The notes under the pieces were generated by a model, which did no database searches, had not been told where the DNA came from, and saw only the letters and a list, made by a program, of their open reading frames with translations. Source: Meghimatium bilineatum (Eukaryota > Mollusca > Gastropoda > Stylommatophora > Philomycidae). Taken from it: a stretch of DNA of 64,000 bases. Shown one piece after another: positions 1 through 9,380 of this stretch. The stretch's first letter is position 1. Each line of letters starts with the position of its first letter. A program made the translations under genes and the position numbers. Location of the stretch: contig CM067315.1 of NCBI GenBank assembly GCA_034231615.1, positions 17,587,513-17,651,512 of the forward strand, written 5' to 3'.

Positions 1-1142
1 GGTCTAGTTTCCATCTTGGATCTTGTAGCAGAGGCTTCATCATGCATAGCCTGGAGTTTTTTGTTCCAGAAGGGTTTGTAGTTTTGTCTTCTTCCTCTAG
101 GTATACTGTTGTTGGCAGCTTCCAGGATTATTCCTGTTATTAATTTTGCATCTTTCCGTATATTTCTTGCTGTAAGATGTGTTAGTAGTTTTTCCTCTGT
201 AAGGCGTTGGTAAGTGTCCCAGTTAGCCTTTTTGTAGTTCCAGCTAGCGATTTTGTGTTGTTGCTTTTCTGTCTTGTGGTTCCCTTTTATTGTTAATATT
301 ACGGGCTTGTGGTCACTCCCACCAAGCTGTTGTGCCACTACTCTTTCTGTCACACGTTGGATGTCCTCTGTTGCAATGGCCAGATCTGGAGTGCTCTGAG
401 ATTTCCATCGTCTGGAGTAAAAGGTTGGCTCTGATAGATGTTCATTTATAAGGATTAGCCTATTTTCTATCATCCAGTCTTCTATTTCTTCTCCTCTCAA
501 GTCCATAGTTGGGTAACCCCAGCTTGGGGAATGACTGTTGAAATCTCCAACTATAATATGATTTGATGATGTGAGAGGTATTGTCCTGAGGTGTAATTTT
601 TTGTTGTTTGGGCAGTAGAAATTTGTGATAATCAGTGGTTCTGGGGTTGTATGTAATTTGATGGTGAGATGTTCTGAGTCCTCTGGGTTACGTGCGATTT
701 CTGTAGTAGGTATGTTATTTCGTACCATTGTGATGATCCCTCCTTTGTGGCCTAATCTATCTAATCTGAAGCATTCAAAGCCTCTGATGGAGAATCTGTT
801 GCTGTCATTAAGATGTGTCTCCTGAATGCACAAGACATCAATCTTTTGCTTTTGAAGGAAATTCTGTAGTTCTAATTTCTTCTTAGCCACACCCTCACTG
901 TTCCACTGCATAATTTTGATTGTGTTTTTGTTGTCATGATTGGTTTGGCCGGTTGCTCTACTCTGTTTAATCCCGGGTCCCCGATACACAGAGTCATCAT
1001 CAGTAGCTTTTGGTGGACCCATTCGAGGCTGGGGGTCCGGAGCTCCTCCTGCCTGGCGATGAACCACAGGGGCAGCCCCACTTCGTGTAATAAATCCGAG
1101 CATAGTCATTAACTGTATATTGCGTACATGTCCCATTTCCAT
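1..1142 (-). CDS. LINE ORF2 N-terminal part: EEP endonuclease, runs off the left edge
   Basis: I translated this frame by hand: 380 codons from ATG 1142-1140 to the edge, with no stop. Residues 1-75 are a low-complexity, Gly/Pro-rich leader. Residues 76-290 form an EEP endonuclease. The motifs are QWNSEG at 79-84 (Asn81), IQETHL at 106-111 (Glu108), NFYCP at 174-178 (Tyr176), GDFNSHS at 199-205 (Asp200, Asn202), TPDLAIA at 251-257 (Asp253) and GGSDHKP at 274-280 (Ser276, Asp277, His278). These match the catalytic and structural set of LINE/AP endonucleases in order and spacing. After residue 290 comes a Trp-rich linker (SWNYKKANW) typical of the stretch before the RT in Jockey/I-like elements. 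The role is nicking the target DNA to prime reverse transcription. A second Met two codons downstream (1136) is an alternative start, and an in-frame TAA at 1199-1197 bounds the frame upstream. The intact catalytic set suggests a young copy. Confidence 0.9.
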   Translation of the reverse strand, partial: MEMGHVRNIQLMTMLGFITRSGAAPVVHRQAGGAPDPQPRMGPPKATDDDSVYRGPGIKQSRATGQTNHDNKNTIKIMQWNSEGVAKKKLELQNFLQKQKIDVLCIQETHLNDSNRFSIRGFECFRLDRLGHKGGIITMVRNNIPTTEIARNPEDSEHLTIKLHTTPEPLIITNFYCPNNKKLHLRTIPLTSSNHIIVGDFNSHSPSWGYPTMDLRGEEIEDWMIENRLILINEHLSEPTFYSRRWKSQSTPDLAIATEDIQRVTERVVAQQLGGSDHKPVILTIKGNHKTEKQQHKIASWNYKKANWDTYQRLTEEKLLTHLTARNIRKDAKLITGIILEAANNSIPRGRRQNYKPFWNKKLQAMHDEASATRSKMETR

Positions 1143-1196
1143 TGCTGGGTACCCACGCCTATTCAGGCTGACATGTTCCGTCTTCGGTGAGGGAAG

Positions 1197-1406
1197 TTAT
1201 GGAGTCTTCCTATCCATGTTCTTGGACATCCTAGCACTGCCCGAAAGACATCGGAGGTTTGTGGAGTGGCCTTCTCCTATTTTACTGTCAGGGTTTTCTC
1301 CCATAGCCTTTCCATCTCCCGGTGGTGACTGCAAGGCAGCAATTTTTTTGGGGGAAAAAAAAAAAAAAAAAATAATCCCCCCCCTTCCCCAACGCGCTCC
1401 TGACAT
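1197..1406 (-). other. Upstream frame in phase with ORF2, closed by TAA
   Basis: A 69-codon frame from ATG 1406-1404 ends at TAA 1199-1197, in the same phase as the endonuclease ORF that starts 54 nt further on. Near its start it reads through the homopolymer cluster as a run of Phe (from the T tract), so its phase there depends on the exact tract length. It could be a decayed N-terminal extension of ORF2, an upstream ORF, or chance. I recognise no domain. Confidence 0.3.
1343..1390. repeat. Homopolymer cluster T7-G5-A18-(TAAT)-C8-TT-C4
   Basis: On the plus strand there are seven T (1343-1349), five G (1350-1354), eighteen A (1355-1372), TAAT, eight C (1377-1384), TT and four C (1387-1390). 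T7 and A18 can pair across the G run. Such tracts are prone to sequencing and replication-slippage error, so the exact lengths are uncertain. Confidence 0.9.
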
Positions 1407-1498
1407 GGAGTTGATTACTCCACGCCAGCAGCGTGAGCTTATAGCGGCTCATACTCGCTTGAAGCTGCCCGTCACTGGACACATGGGGTATTTCAGTG

Positions 1499-1524
1499 GG
1501 GATATCAGCACCGACTGATATCCC
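1499..1524. other. Perfect hairpin, 10-bp stem, 6-nt loop
   Basis: GGGATATCAG at 1499-1508 is the exact reverse complement of CTGATATCCC at 1515-1524, with the loop at 1509-1514. It lies in the LINE leader and is the strongest of three stems within 112 bp. Confidence 0.85.
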
Positions 1525-1563
1525 GCCCCGTCCTGGTAGGCAACAGCACCGGTTTGGTCCGCG

Positions 1564-1579
1564 GCTGCTTAATTGCAGC
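1564..1579. other. Short hairpin, 5-bp stem, 6-nt loop
   Basis: GCTGC (1564-1568) pairs with GCAGC (1575-1579) around TTAATT. It is weak on its own but sits next to two stronger stems in the LINE leader. Confidence 0.6.
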
Positions 1580-1582
1580 AAA

Positions 1583-1610
1583 CACTCCATATATGGACAT
1601 TTATGGAGTG
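1583..1610. other. Perfect hairpin, 8-bp stem, 12-nt loop
   Basis: CACTCCAT (1583-1590) is the reverse complement of ATGGAGTG (1603-1610). It lies near the 5' terminus of the LINE on its transcribed strand. Confidence 0.8.
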
Positions 1611-1657
1611 CCCTCCACCATCCGCCACCTGTGGACGCGCCTGGTAGGGGTCGGTAG

Positions 1658-1675
1658 CCCCCCCCCCAGGCAACG
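1658..1675. other. LINE 5' end / satellite junction
   Basis: Ten C (1658-1667; ten G on the element strand) and AGG are followed by CAACGAGATC, which is satellite subrepeat d from its middle onward. The intact satellite reads CCAGAATACAACGAG, so the array is cut within d between about CCAG and CAACG. CCAGG just before the junction resembles the lost satellite bases, so the breakpoint is uncertain by about five bases. The G run could be element sequence or untemplated bases added at 5' completion. Confidence 0.8.
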
Positions 1676-3959
1676 AGATCTGACATACTAAACAGCAAGA
1701 GACCTAATTTGTGTGTAGTACGCCAGTTTTCTGACGTTTCTAGCTGCAATACATCAAATTAGTGTGTAAATTGCCAGGATATACAGAGTTCTGTTTTAGA
1801 AAGCTGCAGTACACTCAATTTGTGAGTAATATGCCAGATTACAACGAGTTCTAACGTAGTAAGCTACAATACACCAAATTCGTGTGCAGAATACAATTTC
1901 TGGTGTAGTAAGCAGCAATACAACGAAATCACGTGTAATAGACCAGAATACACTCAATTCTAGTGTAGAAAGCTTCAGTACAATGGGTTTGTGAGTAATA
2001 TGCTAGAATAACAGAGTTTTGGCGTACTAAACTGCAATAGACCCAATTCGTGCGTTATACGACAATTCTGAAGTAGTAAGCTACAATAGACCAAATTCGT
2101 GTGTCCAGAATACAATTTCTGTTCTAGTAAGCTGCAGTACACTCAATTTGTTAGTTATATGCCAGAATACAACGAGATCTGACATACTAAACAGCAAGAG
2201 ACCTAATTTGTGTGTAGTACGCCAGTTTTCTGACGTCTTAAGCTGCAATACATCAAATTAGTGTGTAAATTGCCAGGATATACAGAGTTCTGTTGTAGAA
2301 AGCTGCAGTACACTCAATTTGTGAGTAATATGCCAGAATACAACGAGTTCTAACGTAGTAAGCTACAATACACCAAATTCGTGTGCAGAATACAATTTCT
2401 GGTGTAGTAAGCTGCAATACAACGAAATCACGTGTAATAGACCAGAATACACTCAATTCTAGTGTAGAAAGCTTCAGTACAATGGGTTTGTGAGTAATAT
2501 GCTAGAATAACAGAGTTTTGGCGTAGTAAACTGCAATAGACCCAATTCGTGCGTAATACGACAATTCTGAAGTAGTAAGCTACAATAGACCAAATTCGTG
2601 TGTCCAGAATACAATTTCTGTTCTAGTAAGCTGCAGTACACTCAATTTGTTAGTTATATGCCAGAATACAACGAGATCTGACATACTAAACAGCAAGAGA
2701 CCTAATTTGTGTGTAGTACGCCAGTTTTCTGACGTCTTAAGCTGCAATACATCAAATTAGTGTGTAAATTGCCAGGATATACAGAGTTCTGTTGTAGAAA
2801 GCTGCAGTACACTCAATTTGTGAGTAATATGCCAGAATACAACGAGTTCTAACGTAGTAAGCTACAATACACAAATTCGTGTGCAGAATACAATTTCTGG
2901 TGTAGTAAGCTGCAATACAACGAAATCACGTGTAATAGACCAGAATACACTCAATTCTAGTGTAGAAAGCTTCAGTACAATGGGTTTGTGAGTAATATGC
3001 TAGAATAACAGAGTTTTGGCGTACTAAACTGCAATAGACCCAATTCGTGCGTAATACGACAATTCTGAAGTAGTAAGCTACAATAGACCAAATTCGTGTG
3101 TCCAGAATACAATTTCTGGTGTAGTAAGCTGCAGTACACTCAATTTGTTAGTTATATGCCAGAATACAACGAGATCTGACATACTAAACAGCAAGAGACC
3201 TAATTTGTGTGTAGTACGCCAGTTTTCTGACGTCTCTAGCTGCAATACATCAAATTAGTGTGTAAATTGCCAGGATATACAGAGTTCTGTTGTAGAAAGC
3301 TGCAGTACACTCAATTTGTGAGTAATATGCCAGAATACAACGAGTTCTAACGTAGTAAGCTACTATACACCAAATTCGTGTGCAGAATACAATTTCTGGT
3401 GTAGTAAGCTGCAATACAACGAAATCACGTGTAATAGACCAGAATACACTCAATTCTAGTGTAGAAAGCTTCAGTACAATGGGTTTGTGAGTAATATGCT
3501 AGAATAACAGAGTTTTGGCGTACTAAACTGCAATAGACCCAATTCGTGCGTAATACGACAATTCTGAAGTAGTAAGCTACAATAGACCAAATTCGTGTGT
3601 CCAGAATACAATTTCTGGTGTAGTAAGCTGCAGTACACTCAATTTGTTAGTTATATGCCAGAATACAACGAGATCTGACATACTAAACAGCAAGAGACCT
3701 AATTTGTGTGTAGTACGCCAGTTTTCTGACGTCTCTAGCTGCAATACATCAAATTAGTGTGTAAATTGCCAGGATATACAGAGTTCTGTTGTAGAAAGCT
3801 GCAGTACACTCAATTTGTGAGTAATATGCCAGAATACAACGAGTTCTAACGTAGTAAGCTACTATACACCAAATTCGTGTGCAGAATACAATTTCTGGTG
3901 TAGTAAGCTGCAATACAACGAAATCACGTGTAATAGACCAGAATACACTCAATTCTAGT
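1671..3959. repeat. Left flank of array, truncated by the LINE
   Basis: The array starts in mid-d. The first monomer carries rare states also found near 7000: GTTCTGTTTTAG, GCCAGATTACAACG and AAGCAGCAATAC (1911, again at 7113). This indicates that it is a copy of sequence about 5202 bp to the right. A 498-bp monomer with the h deletion lies near 2870. Confidence 0.8.
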
Positions 3960-4178
3960 GTAGAAAGCTTCAGTACAATGGGTTTGTGAGTAATATGCTA
4001 GAATAACAGAGTTTTGGCGTACTAAACTGCAATAGACCCAATTCGTGCGTAATACGACAATTCTGAAGTAGTAAGCTACAATAGACCAAATTCGTGTGTC
4101 CAGAATACAATTTCTGGTGTAGTAAGCTGCAATTCAACGAAATCACGTGTAATAGACCAGAATACACTCAATTCTAGT
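3960..4178. repeat. 219-bp short unit (a-b-c-i)
   Basis: Subrepeat c is followed directly by i, with d-e-f-g-h absent. Because c and h end alike (CAGAATACAATTTCTGGT), an exchange between c and h in misaligned monomers explains the join. This copy has a private GCAATTCAACG in i (about 4129). Confidence 0.85.
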
Positions 4179-7100
4179 GTAGAAAGCTTCAGTACAATGG
4201 GTTTGTGGGTAATATGCTAGAATAACAGAGTTTTGTCGTACTAAACTGCAATAGACCCAATTCGTGCGTTATACTACAATTCTGAAGTAGTAAGCTACAA
4301 TAGACCAAATTCGTGTGTCCAGAATACAATTTCTGTTCTAGTAAGCTGCAGTACACTCAATTTGTTAGTTATATGCCAGAATACAACGAGATCTGACATA
4401 CTAAACAGCAAGAGACCTAATTTGTGTGTAGTACGCCAGTTTTCTGACGTCTTAAGCTGCAATACATCAAATTAGTGTGTAAATTGCCAGGATATACAGA
4501 GTTCTGTTGTAGAAAGCTGCAGTACACTCAATTTGTGAGTAATATGCCAGAATACAACGAGTTCTAACGTAGTAAGCTACAATACACCAAATTCGTGTGC
4601 AGAATACAATTTCTGGTGTAGTAAGCTGCAATACAACGAAATCACGTGTAATAGACCAGAATACACTCAATTCTAGTGTAGAAAGCTTCAGTACAATGGG
4701 TTTGTGAGTAATATGCTAGAATAACAGAGTTTTGGCGTACTAAACTGCAATAGACCCAATTCGTGCGTAATACGACAATTCTGAAGTAGTAAGCTACAAT
4801 AGACCAAATTCGTGTGTCCAGAATACAATTTCTGGTGTAGTAAGCTGCAGTACACTCAATTTGTTAGTTATATGCCAGAATACAACGAGATCTGACATAC
4901 TAAACAGCAAGAGACCTAATTTGTGTGTAGTACGCCAGTTTTCTGACGTCTCTAGCTGCAATACATCAAATTAGTGTGTAAATTGCCAGGATATACAGAG
5001 TTCTGTTGTAGAAAGCTGCAGTACACTCAATTTGTGAGTAATATGCCAGAATACAAAGAGTTCTAACGTAGTAAGCTACTATACACCAAATTCGTGTGCA
5101 GAATACAATTTCTGGTGTAGTAAGCTGCAATACAACGAAATCACGTGTAATAGACCAGAATACACTCAATTCTAGTGTAGAAAGCTTCAGTACAATGGGT
5201 TTGTGAGTAATATGCTAGAATAACAGAGTTTTGGCGTACTAAACTGCAATAGACCCAATTCGTGCGTAATACGACAATTCTGAAGTAGTAAGCTACAATA
5301 GACCAAATTCGTGTGTCCAGAATACAATTTCTGTTCTAGTAAGCTGCAGTACACTCAATTTACTAGTTATATGCCAGAATACAACGAGATCTGACATACT
5401 AAACAGCAAGAGACCTAATTTGTGTGTAGTACGCCAGTTTTCTGACGTCTCTAGCTGCAATACATCAAATTAGTGTGTAAATTGCCAGGATATACAGAGT
5501 TCTGTTTTAGAAAGCTGCAGTACACTCAATTTGTGAGTAATATGCCAGATTACAACGAGTTCTAACGGTAAGCTACAATACACCAAATTCGTGTGCATAA
5601 TACAATTTCTGGCGCAGTAAGCTGCAATACAACGAAATCACGTGTAATAGACCAGAATACACTCAATTCTAGTGTAGAAAGCTTCAGTACAATGGGTTTG
5701 TGAGTAATATGCTAGAATAACAGAGTTTTGGCGTACTAAACTGCAATAGACCCAATTTGTGCGTTATACGACAATTCTGAAGTAGTAAGCTACAATAGAC
5801 CAAATTCGTGTGTCCAGAATACAATTTCTGGTGTAGTAAGCTGCAGTACACTCAATTTGTTAGTTATATGCCAGAATACAACGAGATCTGACATAATAAA
5901 CAGCAAGAGACCTAATTTGTGTGTAGTACGCCAGTTTTCTGACGTCTCTAGCTGCAATACATCAAATTAGTGTGTAAATTGCCAGGATATACAGAGTTCT
6001 GTTGTAGAAAGCTGCAGTACACTCAATTTGTGAGTAATATGCCAGATTACAACGAGTTCTAACGGTAAGCTACAATACATCAAATTCGTGTGCAGAATAC
6101 AATTTCAGGCGCAGTAAGCTGCAATACAACGAAATCACGTGTAATAGACCAGAATACACTCAATTCTAGTGTAGAAAGCTTCAGTACAATGGGTTTGTGG
6201 GTAATATGCTAGAATAACAGAGTTTTGGCGTACTAAACTGCAATAGACCCAATTCGTGCGTTATACGACAATTCTGAAGTAGTAAGCTACAATACACCAA
6301 ATTCGTGTGTCCAGAATACAATTTCTGGTGTAGTAAGCTGCAGTACACTCAATATGTTAGTTATATGCCAGAATACAACGAGATCTGACATACTAAACAA
6401 CAAGAGACCTAATTTGTGTGTAGTACGCCAGTTTTCTGACGTCAAGCTGCAATACATCAAATTAGTGTGTAAATTGCCAGGATATACAGAGTTATGTTGT
6501 AGAATGCTGCAGTACACTCAATTTGTGAGTAATATGCCAGAATACAACGAGTTCTAACGTAGAAAGCTACAATACACCAAATTCGTGTGCAGAATACAAT
6601 TTCTGGTGTAGTAAGCTGCAATACAACGAAATCACGTGTAATAGACCAGAATACACTCAATTCTAGTGTAGAAAGCTTCAGTACAATGGGTTTGTGGGTA
6701 ATATGCTAGAATAACAGAGTTTTGGCGTACTAAACTGCAATAGACCCAATTCGTGCGTTATACGACAATTCTGAAGTAGTAAGCTACAATACACCAAATT
6801 CGTGTGTCCAGAATACAATTTCTGTTCTAGTAAGCTGCAGTACACTCAATTTGTTAGTTATATGCCAGAATACAACGAGATCTGACATACTAAACAACAA
6901 GAGACCTAATTTGTGTGTAGTACGCCAGTTTTCTGACGTCTCTAGCTGCAATACATCAAATTAGTGTGTAAATTGCCAGGATATACAGAGTTCTGTTTTA
7001 GAAAGCTGCAGTACACTCAATTTGTGAGTAATATGCCAGATTACAACGAGTTCTAACGTAGTAAGCTACAATACACCAAATTCGTGTGCAGAATACAATT

Positions 7101-9160
7101 TCTGGTGTAGTAAGCAGCAATACAACGAAATCACGTGTAATAGACCAGAATACACTCAATTCTAGTGTAGAAAGCTTCAGTACAATGGGTTTGTGAGTAA
7201 TATGCTAGAATAACAGAGTTTTGGCGTACTAAACTGCAATAGACCCAATTCGTGCGTTATACGACAATTCTGAAGTAGTAAGCTACAATACATCAAATTC
7301 GTGTGTCCAGAATACAATTTCTGTTCTAGTAAGCTGCAGTACACTCAATTTGTTAGTTATATGCCAGAATACAACGAGATCTGACATACTAAACAGCAAG
7401 AGACCTAATTTGTGTGTAGTACGCCAGTTTTCTGACGTCTTAAGCTGCAATACATCAAATTAGTGTGTAAATTGCCAGGATATACAGAGTTCTGTTGTAG
7501 AAAGCTGCAGTACACTCAATTTGTGAGTAATATGCCAGAATACAACGAGTTCTAACGTAGTAAGCTACAATACACCAAATTCGTGTGCAGAATACAATTT
7601 CTGGTGTAGTAAGCTGCAATACAACGAAATCACGTGTAATAGACCAGAATACACTCAATTCTAGTGTAGAAAGCTTCAGTACAATGGGTTTGTGAGTAAT
7701 ATGCTAGAATAACAGAGTTTTGGCGTAGTAAACTGCAATAGACCCAATTCGTGCGTAATACGACAATTCTGAAGTAGTAAGCTACAATAGACCAAATTCG
7801 TGTGTCCAGAATACAATTTCTGTTCTAGTAAGCTGCAGTACACTCAATTTGTTAGTTATATGCCAGAATACAACGAGATCTGACATACTAAACAGCAAGA
7901 GACCTAATTTGTGTGTAGTACGCCAGTTTTCTGACGTCTCTAGCTGCAATACATCAAATTAGTGTGTAAATTGCCAGGATATACAGAGTTCTGTTGTAGA
8001 AAGCTGCAGTACACTCAATTTGTGAGTAATATGCCAGAATACAACGAGTTCTAACGTAGTAAGCTACTATACACCAAATTCGTGTGCAGAATACAATTTC
8101 TGGTGTAGTAAGCTGCAATACAACGAAATCACGTGTAATAGACCAGAATACACTCAATTCTAGTGTAGAAAGCTTCAGTACAATGGGTTTGTGAGTAATA
8201 TGCTAGAATAACAGAGTTTTGGCGTACTAAACTGCAATAGACCCAATTCGTGCGTAATACGACAATTCTGAAGTAGTAAGCTACAATAGACCAAATTCGT
8301 GTGTCCAGAATACAATTTCTGTTCTAGTAAGCTGCAGTACACTCAATTTACTAATTATATGCCAGAATACAACGAGATCTGACATACTAAACAGCAAGAG
8401 ACCTAATTTGTGTGTAGTACGCCAGTTTTCTGACGTCTCTAGCTGCAATACATCAAATTAGTGTGTAAATTGCCAGGATATACAGAGTTATGTTTTAGAA
8501 AGCTGCAGTACACTCAATTTGTGAGTAATATGCCAGATTACAACGAGTTCTAACGGTAAGCTACAATACACCAAATTCGTGTGCATAATACAATTTCTGG
8601 CGCAGTAAGCTGCAATACAACGAAATCACGTGTAATAGACCAGAATACACTCAATTCTAGTGTAGAAAGCTTCAGTACAATGGGTTTGTGAGTAATATGC
8701 TAGAATAACAGAGTTTTGGCGTACTAAACTGCAATAGACCCAATTTGTGCGTAATACGACAATTCTGAAGTAGTAAGCTACAATAGACCAAATTCGTGTG
8801 TCCAGAATACAATTTCTGGTGTAGTAAGCTGCAGTACACTCAATTTGTTAGTTATATGCCAGAATACAACGAGATCTGACATACTAAACAGCAAGAGACC
8901 TAATTTGTGTGTAGTACGCCAGTTTTCTGACGTCTCTAGCTGCAATACATCAAATTAGTGTGTAAATTGCCAGGATATACAGAGTTCTGTTGTAGAAAGC
9001 TGCAGTACACTCAATTTGTGAGTAATATGCCAGAATACAACGAGTTCTAACGTAGTAAGCTACTATACACCAAATTCGTGTGCAGAATACAATTTCTGGT
9101 GTAGTAAGCTGCAATACAACGAAATCACGTGTAATAGACCAGAATACACTCAATTCTAGT
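3960..9160. repeat. Higher-order block, 219-bp short unit plus 10 monomers
   Basis: The 5201 bp equal 219 + 10 x 499 - 8. Several monomers (near 5566, 6064 and 8553) have AACGGTAAGC instead of AACGTAGTAAGC at the g/h border together with GGCGCAGTAAGC before i. This marks a distinct monomer subtype that recurs next to short units throughout the array. GAATGCTGC, common only in the far right zone, appears once here at about 6503. Confidence 0.75.
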
Positions 9161-9380
9161 GTAGAAAGCTTCAGTACAATGGGTTTGTGGGTAATATGCT
9201 AGAATAACATGAGTTTTGGCGTACTAAACTGCAATAGACCCAATTCGTGCGTAATACGACAATTCTGAAGTAGTAAGCTACAATAGACCAAATTCGTGTG
9301 TCCAGAATACAATTTCTTGTGTAGTAAGCTGCAATACAACGAAATCACGTGTAATAGACCAGAATACACTCAATTCTAGT
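9161..9380. repeat. Short unit, 220 bp
   Basis: Same a-b-c-i structure, one base longer because of an insertion (AACATGAG for AACAGAG, about 9209), with a private TTTCTTGTG at the c/i join (about 9315). Confidence 0.85.

Larger units (their letters stand above)
1..1670 (-). mobile_element. Non-LTR (LINE) retrotransposon, 5' part, inserted in satellite
   Basis: The minus strand carries a leader of about 530 bp followed by an open frame with an EEP-type endonuclease, which is the 5' organisation of an EEP-bearing LINE. Such elements nick chromosomal DNA with the endonuclease and copy their RNA at the nick (target-primed reverse transcription). The reverse transcriptase, 3' UTR and tail lie beyond position 1. 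The element ends abruptly at about 1665-1670, where recognisable satellite begins in mid-monomer, so it was inserted into the array. Domain style and the linker after the endonuclease fit the Jockey/I superfamily, but the clade cannot be settled without the RT. No ORF1 with CCHC knuckles is seen between the 5' end and the endonuclease frame, so the element is either ORF1-less or has lost that region. Target-site duplications cannot be examined because the other end is missing. Confidence 0.9.
1143..1670 (-). other. LINE 5' leader (putative 5' UTR)
   Basis: This stretch lies between the satellite junction and the first Met of the endonuclease frame. It is more GC-rich than the satellite and unlike it in sequence. 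It begins (element strand) with a run of about ten G, then carries three inverted repeats and a long homopolymer cluster. No conserved domain was recognised in any frame. LINE leaders normally hold an internal promoter and are often structured; I infer that role from position only. Confidence 0.7.

Noticed and set aside
625-825. 66-codon plus-strand frame
   Set aside because: Antisense shadow of the endonuclease domain.
872-1081. 69-codon minus-strand frame
   Set aside because: It is a different phase of the same DNA as the start of ORF2; the phase with the EEP motifs runs continuously through it.
1120-1518. 132-codon plus-strand frame with a lysine run
   Set aside because: It is antisense to the LINE leader and start of ORF2, and reads through the A18 tract. 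Composition follows the homopolymers rather than a protein.
1-1670. Target-site duplication of the LINE
   Set aside because: Only the 5' junction is in the window, so no duplication can be shown.
1288-1749. 153-codon minus-strand frame crossing the LINE/satellite junction
   Set aside because: It begins in satellite, runs through the G run and T tract, and ends before ORF2 in another phase; a chimera without recognisable domains.
2253-2456. A 67-codon minus-strand open frame that recurs in most monomers across the array
   Set aside because: It lies across subrepeats f-i of the satellite, most of which are 60 bp (a multiple of three), so the frame stays open by construction. It is broken by the one-base h deletion in the 498-bp copies, its residues simply repeat the subrepeat, and no start context or domain supports a gene.
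3970-4167. 65-codon minus-strand frame inside short units
   Set aside because: Exists only because c is joined to i; it is a by-product of the rearranged satellite.
6287-6557. Overlapping 76-codon minus and 67-codon plus frames, also near 19.7, 26.9, 38.1, 43.0, 48.4, 54.8 and 63.2 kb
   Set aside because: Both strands are open at once over satellite; the frames arise from the small deletions in the GACGTCAAGC subtype. No coding features.
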